From contig PENC01000011.1 in the NCBI GenBank assembly GCA_003674045.1, positions 62,001 through 126,000 of the forward strand: 64,000 nucleotides of DNA, given 5' to 3'. Of the stretch, positions 17,371 to 25,390 are shown piece after piece (the stretch's first letter is position 1; the number at the start of each line of letters is the position of its first letter). The stretch is from Streptomyces griseocarneus (GTDB taxonomy: Bacteria; Actinomycetota; Actinomycetes; Streptomycetales; Streptomycetaceae). The notes beneath the pieces are model-generated. The model saw only the letters and a list, made by a program, of their open reading frames with translations. It was not told where the DNA came from and did not search any database. Position numbers and translations under genes: made by a program.

Positions 17371-18721
17371 GCACCCGTCCGGCCCGGCGGCGGGCACGGC
17401 GGACGTCACCCGGCGCGAACGGGAACTGCTGAACGCCGCCCAGCGGTACAGCTTCCGCGGCCGCATCGACACCAGTGCCTTCTCCGGGCCCGTGTTCGCG
17501 TCCGCGCGCGGCTCCGTCGTCACCGACCTGCGCGGCAACGACTACCTGGACTTCAACTCGGGCCAGATGTGCGCCGCCCTCGGGCACAACCACCCGCGCA
17601 TCCTCGCCGCGATCCAGGAGGCGTGCGAGACGATGCTGCACGCCCACAGCAGCCACTTCAACGTCAAGGAGATCGAGCTCGCCGAGAAGCTCGGCAGGCT
17701 GCTGCCCGATCCGCTCACCCGCAGCCTCTTCGGGGAGTCCGGCGCCGACGCCAACGAACTGGCCCTGCTGCTCGCCCGCATCTTCACCGGCGGCCGCGAG
17801 GTCTTCAGCCCGCACGTGAGCTACCACGGCCTGTCCGCGAGCGCCCGCTCGGTCACCTTCGCGGGCTGGCGGCGCGGCCACGGCCCGCTCTCCGGCGACT
17901 CCTACGCCCTGATCGCCCCGTACTGCTACCGCTGCCCGCTGGCCAAGACCTATCCGTCCTGCGGACTGGCCTGCCTGGACGCGAGCTTCGAACTCGTCGA
18001 CGCCCAGGCCACCGACCAGCCCGCCGCCGTCATCACCGAGCCCCTGTTCAGCGCGGGCGGCGTCATCGACCCGCCGAAGGGCTGGCTGGCCCGGCTGCGG
18101 GAGAAATGCCACGAGCGCGGCATGCTGCTGATCGTCGACGACGAACAGACCGGCCTCGGCAAGCTCGGCACCCTGTTCGGCTTCACCGACGAGGACGGTG
18201 AGGACGTGGTGCCCGACATCGTCACCCTCGCCAAACATCTCGGAGGCGGGGTCGGCATCAGCTCGGTCACCACCACCGACGCGATCGAGGAGAAGGCCGT
18301 CGAGAACGGACTGACCGTCACCCGCTCGCACAGCAACGACCCGCTGCTGTGCGCCGCGGGCTCCGCCAGCGTCGACATCGTCGTCGAGGAGGACGTCCCC
18401 GCCAAGGCCCGTGCGCTCGGCATTCGGCTGCGCGAGCACCTCGGCGCCCTGATGGAGCGTCATGAGATCGTCGGCGACCTCCGCGGGCGCGGCATGCTCG
18501 TCGGCATCGAGCTCGTCCGCGACCGCGACACCAAGGAGCCCGCCTACGAGGAGGGCAACGAGATCGGCCGCCGCTGCTTCGAGGCCGGGCTCATCTTCAG
18601 CGTGCGGCGCGGCGGCAGCGTGCTGCGCTTCGTGCCCCCGGCCAGCACCACGCTCGACCAGCTCGACCAGGGCATGGAAATCCTCGGCAAGGTACTGGAG
18701 GAGGTGAGCACGGCCTCATGA
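17357..18721 (+). CDS. 2,2-dialkylglycine decarboxylase-like class III aminotransferase
   Basis: This 454-residue PLP enzyme resembles 2,2-dialkylglycine decarboxylase over its whole length. Shared features are the RGRG(M/L)L(V/L)G and DRxTKEPA stretches, Gln70 in SGQM (the Gln thought to mark decarboxylating members), the DDEQTGLGKLGTLF loop, PLP Lys293 (LAKHLGGG) and Arg in LRFVPPAS. The active-site Trp of the known enzyme is Tyr here (SYHGLS). A Cys cluster YCYRCPLAKTYPSCGLAC is inserted near the middle. It may decarboxylate an alpha-amino acid while transaminating, or simply transaminate. ATG 17357 follows AGGAG at 6 bases; the aldo/keto reductase start overlaps its stop. Confidence 0.87.
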   Translation: MTTGEHPSGPAAGTADVTRRERELLNAAQRYSFRGRIDTSAFSGPVFASARGSVVTDLRGNDYLDFNSGQMCAALGHNHPRILAAIQEACETMLHAHSSHFNVKEIELAEKLGRLLPDPLTRSLFGESGADANELALLLARIFTGGREVFSPHVSYHGLSASARSVTFAGWRRGHGPLSGDSYALIAPYCYRCPLAKTYPSCGLACLDASFELVDAQATDQPAAVITEPLFSAGGVIDPPKGWLARLREKCHERGMLLIVDDEQTGLGKLGTLFGFTDEDGEDVVPDIVTLAKHLGGGVGISSVTTTDAIEEKAVENGLTVTRSHSNDPLLCAAGSASVDIVVEEDVPAKARALGIRLREHLGALMERHEIVGDLRGRGMLVGIELVRDRDTKEPAYEEGNEIGRRCFEAGLIFSVRRGGSVLRFVPPASTTLDQLDQGMEILGKVLEEVSTAS

Positions 18722-19713
18722 TCCCGCCGCCGCCCACTCGCCGCCTCGGCGCCCTGGAGGTCTCCGCCGTGGGCCTCGGGTGCATGGGCATGACCGACTT
18801 CTACGGCACGGCCGCCGACCCGGGCGTCGCCGTCCGTACGATCCACGAGGCGGTCGGCCTCGGCGTCACCCTCCTCGACACCGCCGACGTCTACGGGCCG
18901 CACACCGGCGAGGAACTCGTCGGCAAGGCCGTCGTCGGCATCCGCGAACGGGTCGTCCTCGCCACCAAGTTCGGGCTGCGCCGCGGGCCCGGCAACACCT
19001 GGCTCGGCATCGACGGCAGCCCCGCGTACGCCAGGGCCAGCTGCGACGCCTCGCTGCGCAGACTCGGCGTCGACCACATCGACCTGTACTACCTGCACCG
19101 CGTCGACCCTTCCGTGCCCGTCGAGGAGACCGTCGGCGCGCTGGGCGAGCTCGTCGCGGCCGGGAAGATCCGCCACATCGGCCTCTCCGAGGCGTCCCCG
19201 GCCACCGTCCGGCGGGCCCACGCCACGCACCCGGTGACCGCCGTGCAGTCGGAGTACTCCCTGTGGTCCCGCGACGCGGAGGGCTGTCTGCTGGCCACCC
19301 TGCGGGAACTCGGGATCGGCTTCGTCGCCTACAGCCCGCTGGGGCGGGGCTTCCTCACGGGGACGCTCACCTCGGCGGACGCGCTCGGTGAGGGCGACTA
19401 CCGGCGGGGCAGCCCTCGCTTCCAGGCCGAGAACTTCGTTTCCAATCTCGATCTGATCGCCCCGCTGCGGACGCTCGCGCGTGCGCGCGAGGTGACACCT
19501 GCTCAGCTGGCACTGGCCTGGGTGCTGTCGCGGGGCGAGGACGTGGTGCCGATTCCGGGGACGAAGCGGTCGCGCTACCTGCGGGAGAACGTGGCGGCGG
19601 CGTCTCTCGCCTTGACGGAGGACGAGCTCGCGGCGATCGGGGCGGTGGTCTCGCCGTCGCGGACGGCGGGGGCTCGTTATCCGGCGCACCGGATGGGGGA
19701 GCTGGACGGGTGA
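18718..19713 (+). CDS. Aldo/keto reductase
   Basis: This 331-residue TIM-barrel NADPH oxidoreductase has the family tetrad in place: Asp in DTADVYG, Tyr in the same segment, Lys in LATKFG and His in YYLHRVD. The C-terminal cofactor segment IPGTKRSRYL is also typical. It is coupled to the PLP-enzyme gene by an ATGA overlap, so it probably acts on the carbonyl product of that enzyme, for instance reducing a ketone or aldehyde. It is the last gene of the left operon of the cluster; repeats and hairpins follow. Confidence 0.9.
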   Translation: MIPPPPTRRLGALEVSAVGLGCMGMTDFYGTAADPGVAVRTIHEAVGLGVTLLDTADVYGPHTGEELVGKAVVGIRERVVLATKFGLRRGPGNTWLGIDGSPAYARASCDASLRRLGVDHIDLYYLHRVDPSVPVEETVGALGELVAAGKIRHIGLSEASPATVRRAHATHPVTAVQSEYSLWSRDAEGCLLATLRELGIGFVAYSPLGRGFLTGTLTSADALGEGDYRRGSPRFQAENFVSNLDLIAPLRTLARAREVTPAQLALAWVLSRGEDVVPIPGTKRSRYLRENVAAASLALTEDELAAIGAVVSPSRTAGARYPAHRMGELDG

Positions 19714-19784
19714 CGTCCCGTCGGGGCCCCGCTGCGCCTACCGGGTTGCCACCCGGGCCCGGTGCGCGTCTGCGGGCCGTCGTC

Positions 19785-19823
19785 GGCTGGTCGCGCAGTT
19801 CCCCGCGCCCCTGAAGGGGCGCC
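19785..19823 (+). repeat. Dispersed Streptomyces 3' repeat, copy 1
   Basis: The segment contains GGCTGGTCGCGCAGTTCC followed by CCGCGCCCCTGAAGGGGCGC, a short palindrome-bearing repeat. Copies occur in the opposite orientation at 30635-30686 and 48082-48140, and a diverged copy at 35583-35650. All lie downstream of genes in intergenic DNA. The GCGCCCCTgAAGGGGCGC part can form a hairpin. Confidence 0.75.
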
Positions 19824-19925
19824 CCGTCGGCCGAACTTACGCATCACCTCCCGTTTGTGGGCAGGCGTTCCGCACGGCGGAACGGGTGGGCACAAACGGG
19901 ACCACGGTCCGCACCACAACGGGGT

Positions 19926-19944
19926 CCGGGGGCGGAGCCCCCGG
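19926..19944. terminator. Hairpin CCGGGGGC/GCCCCCGG
   Basis: A perfect 8-bp stem with a GGA loop lies 41 bases before the iron alcohol dehydrogenase start and ends the 272-base gap after the aldo/keto reductase. There is no T-tract. The rest of the gap holds the repeat copy described separately and no gene. Confidence 0.55.
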
Positions 19945-19985
19945 GGCAGGGGCCTAAGGAGTACGGCCACCCACAGGAGGCATAC

Positions 19986-21281
19986 ATGGATCGCCCCACC
20001 GAAACCGTCATCACCTGGCAAGCCCCACCCGTCCGGTACGGAATTGGGGCCACCGACGAGATCGGGCACGAGCTCGCGCAGCTCGGCGTGCGGTCGACGC
20101 TGATCGTCACCGATCCCAACCTCACGGCCATCGGCCTGTCCCAGCGCGTCCAGAAGCTCATAGAGCAGAGCGGCATAGCCGTCACCGTCTTCGACGGCGC
20201 GGAAGTGGAGCCCACAGACCGGGGCTGCGAGGAGGCGGCCGCCTCGCTCGGTACGCAGGAGTTCGACAGCTACGTCGGCCTCGGCGGCGGCAGTTCCATG
20301 GACACCGCGAAGGTGATCAATCTGCTGCGCAGCTGCCCGGGGCACGGGGTGCAGCGCTACCTCAACCGGCCCATCGGGGAGGGCGCCCGCGTGCCCCGGC
20401 CGCTCAGGCCCCTCGTGGCGGTGCCCACGACGGCCGGCAGCGGCAGCGAGTGCACGGCGATGGTCGCGCTCGGGGTCGTCGCCGAGCGGGTCAAGACCGG
20501 GATCTCCGATCCGCGGCTGCGCCCCGCCGCCGCGGTCGTCGACCCCCTGAACACCGTGACGGCGCCGCCCGCCGTGACCGCCGCCTCCGGCTACGACGTG
20601 CTCACCCACGCCTGCGAGTCGTACACCGCGCGCCCCTACGACCGGCGGCCCCCGTACCCGTCGCCGGGGGACCGGCCCCTCTACGTCGGGGCCAACCCGA
20701 TCAGCGACATCTGGGCCGAGGAGGCCCTCACCCTGGTCGGGCGCTATCTGCGCAGGGCCGTCCTCAACCCGTACGACATCGAGGCACGCGCCGGGATGAG
20801 CAGGGCCGCGCTGTGCGCGGGCATGGGCTTCGGCAACGCGGGCACCCACATCCCGCACGCCTGCGCCTACCCGATCGCGGGCCTGGTCACCGGCTACCGC
20901 CCCCGCGACTACCGCGTCGACCACCCGCTCGTGCCGCACGGCGAGGCCGTCGTCGCCACCGCGCCCGCGGCGCTCGCGTACACCTACCCCACTTCCCCGG
21001 AGCGGCACCTGCGCGCCGCGGAACTGCTGGGCGCGAACCTCGCGGGGACCACCGCGCGCAACGGCGCCGACCTGCTGCCGCAGACCGTCCTGGACCTCGT
21101 CGCCGACACCGGCGGCCCCCGCGGCCTCGCCGACTTCGGCTACACGGCCCGGGACGTCCCCGCGCTCACCGAGGGCGCGGCCCGGCAGGAGCGGCTGCTG
21201 GCCTGCTGCCCGCGGGACGTGGACCGCTCGCGGCTGTCCGCGGTCCTCGCCGATTCGCTCGGCGCGGGAGCCACGGCATGA
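19986..21281 (+). CDS. Iron-containing alcohol dehydrogenase, hydroxyacid-oxoacid transhydrogenase type
   Basis: This 431-residue group III (iron) alcohol dehydrogenase has GLGGGSSMDTAK (nucleotide site), PTTAGSGSE, YDVLTHACESY and GMGFGNAGTHIPHACAYPIAG, the last with the His ligands of the metal. The insertion after YTARPYDRRPP and the overall pattern fit hydroxyacid-oxoacid transhydrogenases, which oxidise a 4-hydroxy acid while reducing a 2-oxo acid without free cofactor. AGGAGG stands 6 bases before ATG 19986. The gene is coupled to the aldehyde dehydrogenase gene by ATGA, so the pair probably carries an alcohol through an aldehyde to an acid. Confidence 0.9.
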   Translation: MDRPTETVITWQAPPVRYGIGATDEIGHELAQLGVRSTLIVTDPNLTAIGLSQRVQKLIEQSGIAVTVFDGAEVEPTDRGCEEAAASLGTQEFDSYVGLGGGSSMDTAKVINLLRSCPGHGVQRYLNRPIGEGARVPRPLRPLVAVPTTAGSGSECTAMVALGVVAERVKTGISDPRLRPAAAVVDPLNTVTAPPAVTAASGYDVLTHACESYTARPYDRRPPYPSPGDRPLYVGANPISDIWAEEALTLVGRYLRRAVLNPYDIEARAGMSRAALCAGMGFGNAGTHIPHACAYPIAGLVTGYRPRDYRVDHPLVPHGEAVVATAPAALAYTYPTSPERHLRAAELLGANLAGTTARNGADLLPQTVLDLVADTGGPRGLADFGYTARDVPALTEGAARQERLLACCPRDVDRSRLSAVLADSLGAGATA

Positions 21282-22762
21282 CGGACACTCACCTCCCCGT
21301 GGCCGCCGCGTTCATCGACGGGCGGAGCGTCCCGCCGCGCGACACCCTCCTCGACCTCGACCCGTCCACCGGGCAACCCTGCGCGCGGGTGGGCCGCTGC
21401 GGGCCCGCCGAGGTCGACCGGGCGGTGACGGCGGCCCGTACGGCCTTCGGGACCACCTGGCGCGACACCACCGCGGCCGACCGCGCCGCCGCCTGCCGGG
21501 CCGTCGCGCGGACGCTGCGCGAGCACCGCCGGGAACTCGCCGAGCTGGAGTGCCTGGACACCGGGAAGCCCCTGCGCCAGGCGTACGCCGACGCGGACGT
21601 GGCCGCGCGCTACTTCGAGTTCTACGCGGGCACCGTCGAGGCGCTTTACGGACAGACCCTCCTCGGCCACGCCGACCTGCTCGCCTACACCCTCCAGGAG
21701 CCGCACGGCGTGTGCGGCCACATCATCCCGTGGAACTACCCGATGCAGCTCACCGCGCGCACCGTGGCACCGGCGCTCGCGGCGGGCAACACCTGTGTCC
21801 TCAAGCCCGCCGAGGACGCCCCGCTGACCCCCGTGCGCATCGCCGAACTCGTGGCCGAGGCGGGCGTCCCGGCCGGTGTCCTCAATGTCGTCCCCGGGCT
21901 CGGAGCGGAGGCCGGGGCGGCCCTGGCCGGGCATCCGGGCGTCGACCACCTGGCCTTCACCGGATCGCGCGTCACCGGACAGACCGTCATGACCGCGGCG
22001 GCCCGCACCGTCGTCCCCGTAGCCCTCGAACTCGGCGGCAAATCACCCCACTTGGTCTTCGCCGACCACGACACCGAGGCGGCCGTGCCGTGCATCGTCG
22101 CCTCCATCACCGAGCACGCGGGGCAGAACTGCTCGGCGGGCTCCCGCGTCCTGGTCCACCACTCCGTCCACGAGCGGCTGACGGCGGCCATCGCCGAGGC
22201 GTTCACGGCCCTGCGCATCGGGCCGGGGGCCGGTGACCCCGACCTGGGGCCGCTGATCTCGGCCGGCCGGCTCGGCGCCGTGCTCGACCACATCGGCCGG
22301 GGCCGCAAGAGCGCCCGGCTCGTCGTCGGCGGGGGAGTGCCCGCGGGCGTCCCGGCGGGCGGCTTCTACGTCGAGCCGACGCTCTTCGACGATGTGCCGC
22401 CCGACGCCGACATCGCCCAGCAGGAGATCTTCGGCCCGGTGCTGTGCGTCACCCCGTTCGGCGACCCCGCCGAGGCCGTGGCGCTGGCCAACGCGACGAC
22501 GTACGGGCTGAGCGCGGGCGTGTGGACCCGCGACGTGGGGCTGGCCCACGCGGTGGCGCGCGAGCTGCGCGTGAGCCAGGTCTTCGTCAACACCTACAGC
22601 GCGGCGGGCGGCGTCGAGCTGCCCTTCGGCGGCTGCCGGCAGTCGGGCTTCGGCAGGGAGAAGGGCTTCGCCGCGCTGCTGGAGTACACCCGCGTGAAGG
22701 CGGTGGCCATCCACATCGACGGGGTGCTACATCGCGGGGCCGTACCCCCCGCGGACCGCTGA
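21278..22762 (+). CDS. NAD-dependent aldehyde dehydrogenase
   Basis: This 494-residue enzyme is of ordinary aldehyde dehydrogenase length and pattern: IPWNYPMQL and FTGSRVTGQ (cofactor site), ELGGKSPHLVF with the general base Glu, GQNCSAGSR with the catalytic Cys, and EIFGPVL. It resembles betaine/gamma-aminobutyraldehyde dehydrogenases, but the substrate is not fixed by that. It starts within the stop of the iron alcohol dehydrogenase (ATGA). Its last 36 bases overlap the 3' end of the convergent SARP gene, an unusually tight arrangement. Confidence 0.92.
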   Translation: MTDTHLPVAAAFIDGRSVPPRDTLLDLDPSTGQPCARVGRCGPAEVDRAVTAARTAFGTTWRDTTAADRAAACRAVARTLREHRRELAELECLDTGKPLRQAYADADVAARYFEFYAGTVEALYGQTLLGHADLLAYTLQEPHGVCGHIIPWNYPMQLTARTVAPALAAGNTCVLKPAEDAPLTPVRIAELVAEAGVPAGVLNVVPGLGAEAGAALAGHPGVDHLAFTGSRVTGQTVMTAAARTVVPVALELGGKSPHLVFADHDTEAAVPCIVASITEHAGQNCSAGSRVLVHHSVHERLTAAIAEAFTALRIGPGAGDPDLGPLISAGRLGAVLDHIGRGRKSARLVVGGGVPAGVPAGGFYVEPTLFDDVPPDADIAQQEIFGPVLCVTPFGDPAEAVALANATTYGLSAGVWTRDVGLAHAVARELRVSQVFVNTYSAAGGVELPFGGCRQSGFGREKGFAALLEYTRVKAVAIHIDGVLHRGAVPPADR

Positions 22763-25027
22763 CCGGGGCGTGGCGCACAGCCCCGCGCGGGCCGCGTCCA
22801 CGCACGCCAGTTGCAGCCGGGCGTGCGCGGCCGTGGCGTCCTGGCCCAGCCGCACCGCGCACTCCGCGATGCGCTGCCAGGTCCGCTCGGCCTCGTCGAG
22901 CAGCCCGTGCCTGCGCTGCCAGGCGAACTGGCGGTCCGCGAGCCGGGCCGCCGTCCCCGGGCGCACCACGCACTCGCGGTCCACCACCCGCCGCAGATTG
23001 GCGGACTCCGCCACGAACCACGCCGAGGCGTCCAGCGTGATGCGGGTGGCGACCCGGCCCGGGATCGCGGCCGCCACGGTGTCGGACGGCTCGCCGGACG
23101 TCTCCTCCGGGACGGCGAGGCGCGCCCGCCGGGCCACCCCGCGTTCGGCGGCGCGGGCCAGGACGAGCCAGGCGTCGAGCAGGCGCTCGCGGACCACCTC
23201 GGCCTCGTCCGCCGCGCCGTCCTGATCGGACGTCACATACAGCCGCAGCAGCTCCGGCATGCGGTAGCGGGGCTCCCCGGTGACATCGACACCGACCGGG
23301 GTGAGCAGACAGTGGTCCACCAAGGTGCCCACCACCGCGTCGGCGTGCGGCTCCCCGAGCAGCACCGCGACCACCCAGGACGCGAAGTCGCCCAGCTCCC
23401 CGTGGGCGAGCAGGCGCATCGCCCGCCGGGCCCGCGGGTCCAGGGCCGCGTAGCTCGGGGCCAGGCGGGCCCGTACCCCGATGTCGTCCGCCTCCAGCAC
23501 GTCCAGACGGCCGTGCCGGTCGCCGATGATCTCGGCGAAGGTGTGCAGCGGCCAGTTCGGCCGCGCGGCCAGCCGCATCCCCGCGGCCCGCAGGGCCAGC
23601 GGCAGCTCCGCGCACGCGGCCGCCACCCGCCGGGCCGCCCCGGGCTCGGCGGCCACCCGCGGACGGCCGATCACCCGCTCCAGCATCAGCAACGACTCGG
23701 CGGGGGAGAGCGGTTCGAGACCGACCAGCGCCGCGCCCGGCGGCGCCGCGAGCCGCATCCGGCTCGTGAGCAGCAGCGCGGAGCCCGCCATGCCCGGCAG
23801 CAGCCGCCGTGCCTGCTCCGTGCCCGCCGCGTCGTCGGCGACGATCAGGACGCGTCGCCCCGACAGCCGGGTGCGCAGCAGCGCCGCGCGCTCGTCCGTG
23901 GACTCCGGTACGGCCCCGGTCGCCACCCCCAGCGAGCGCAGCAGCTCGCCGAGCGCGTCGCGCACCCCCTTCGGGCTGTCCGCCGTGGCCCCCAGCTGCA
24001 CGTACAACTGGCCGTCGGGGAACCGGTGGCGCAGCCGGTGGGCGGCGTGCACGGCCAGCGCCGTCTTGCCCACGCCGGGCTGGCCGCAGACCAGGACGAC
24101 GGGCGGCGCCGCCCCCGCCGCGCCGAGCAGCATGACCAGCCGGGCCGTCTCCGCCTCACGGCCCGTGAAATCGGGTATGTCCGGCGGGAGTTGATGCGGG
24201 GCTGGTGCCGGTCCCTCCCGCGTGTCCGCCCCGGCGGAACCCTCCGCCCGGCCCCCGCCGCGGTCCACCGCCTCGCCGCCCCGGTACGCGAGGGTGTCGT
24301 CCTCGTCCAGGATGCGCCGGTGGAGGCGGCGCAGCTCGGGCCCGGGGTCGACCCCGCACTCGTCGGCCAGCAGCGAGCGGACCCGGGTGTACGTCCGCAG
24401 CGCGTCCGCCTGGCGTCCGCTGCGGTAGAGCGCCAGCATCAGCTGCGCCCACGCGTGCTCGTTCAAGGGGTCGGCCGCGGCCATGGCCCGCAGCCGCGGC
24501 ACGATCTCGTGATGCCGCCCGAGCGCCAGCTCCGCCCACACCAGGGAGCGTTCGGCCAGCCGTCGGCGGTCCATCAGATGAATCGCCTCCGCCTCCATGG
24601 CCGCCGTGGGCGGCAGGTCGCCGAGCACGGGCTCCTGCCACAGCCCCAGCGCCTGCCGCAGCAGCAGCGAGGCGGTGTGCGGATCGTCGGCGAGCACCTG
24701 CTCGCCGATGTCGACCAGACGGCGGAAGTCGTCCAGGTCGAGCTCGCCCGGCCGCACGTGGAGGGCGTACCCGCCGGGGTGGGTGCGCAGCCTGGACGGA
24801 TCGTCGAAGAGGGTCCTCGCCCGCCAGAGGTACGTCCGCAGCATGCCGCAGGCGGACGCGGGCGGCCCGGGACCCCACAGCAGATCGGTCAGCCGGTGCT
24901 TGGGCACGGGCCGGTTGGCGTGCAGCAGCAGGATGGACAGGAGGGCCCGCTGCTGAGGCTGTGTGACATCGAGGACCTGATCGTCGTCGGTGCGAATCTC
25001 CAGATATCCCAGGACTCGAAATTTCAA
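22727..25027 (-). CDS. SARP family transcriptional activator with NB-ARC domain
   Basis: This 766-residue regulator of AfsR/SARP type has an OmpR-like winged helix DNA-binding domain (about 1-95), a bacterial transcriptional activator domain (about 96-240) and an NB-ARC/STAND ATPase region with the P-loop CGQPGVGKTALAV and a GRRVLIVADDAAG Walker B-like segment. The C-terminal part is helical but shorter than the tetratricopeptide tail of full AfsR. Such proteins switch on antibiotic clusters by binding direct repeats near -35. It sits in the middle of the cluster and is divergent from the acyl-adenylating gene, so it is the likely pathway activator. No TTA codon was noticed. Confidence 0.93.
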   Translation of the reverse strand: MKFRVLGYLEIRTDDDQVLDVTQPQQRALLSILLLHANRPVPKHRLTDLLWGPGPPASACGMLRTYLWRARTLFDDPSRLRTHPGGYALHVRPGELDLDDFRRLVDIGEQVLADDPHTASLLLRQALGLWQEPVLGDLPPTAAMEAEAIHLMDRRRLAERSLVWAELALGRHHEIVPRLRAMAAADPLNEHAWAQLMLALYRSGRQADALRTYTRVRSLLADECGVDPGPELRRLHRRILDEDDTLAYRGGEAVDRGGGRAEGSAGADTREGPAPAPHQLPPDIPDFTGREAETARLVMLLGAAGAAPPVVLVCGQPGVGKTALAVHAAHRLRHRFPDGQLYVQLGATADSPKGVRDALGELLRSLGVATGAVPESTDERAALLRTRLSGRRVLIVADDAAGTEQARRLLPGMAGSALLLTSRMRLAAPPGAALVGLEPLSPAESLLMLERVIGRPRVAAEPGAARRVAAACAELPLALRAAGMRLAARPNWPLHTFAEIIGDRHGRLDVLEADDIGVRARLAPSYAALDPRARRAMRLLAHGELGDFASWVVAVLLGEPHADAVVGTLVDHCLLTPVGVDVTGEPRYRMPELLRLYVTSDQDGAADEAEVVRERLLDAWLVLARAAERGVARRARLAVPEETSGEPSDTVAAAIPGRVATRITLDASAWFVAESANLRRVVDRECVVRPGTAARLADRQFAWQRRHGLLDEAERTWQRIAECAVRLGQDATAAHARLQLACVDAARAGLCATPRSAVRGGYGPAM

Positions 25028-25390
25028 CGCTTCCCCCGGAAGGCAGAGGTGTCGTGCCGCACCGGCGGTGGGTCGCCGATGGATCCGCCGGTCGCGGGCG
25101 ACGCTTCGGTCGCGCGGATTGTAGTCAGTTCGCGCTCACTCCGGATGAGGCGGGGAACCGGCCATTTGGTGATCATGCGCGGTGTCGCGCCGGGCCGGAT
25201 CGGGGGCCCCGCGGGCCGGGGAGCGTCGATGACGAGGGTAGCAATTCCCCGGTCGGCACAGCAGGCGTACGGGGCCGCGCCCGGCGGACGGCCGGTAGAC
25301 GCGGCATAGACGGTGCGCTCGTAAAGTCGGGTGGGTCCAGTGGGCATGGATCAGCAGGGACCAGCAGGACGGCGTCGGGGGGGATCGGTC
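25028..25390. other. Intergenic, divergent promoter region of the SARP and ligase genes
   Basis: This 363-base gap lies between the SARP start and the start of the acyl-adenylating gene. Both promoters, and probably SARP target repeats, should be here. The A/T-richer stretch CGCGGATTGTAGTCAG around 25115-25130 is the best -10-like region. The open frames in it look like shadows. Confidence 0.45.

Noticed and set aside
25024..25347. Minus-strand ORF of 107 codons upstream of the SARP gene
   Set aside because: No family or ribosome-binding site, and it fills the expected divergent promoter region.
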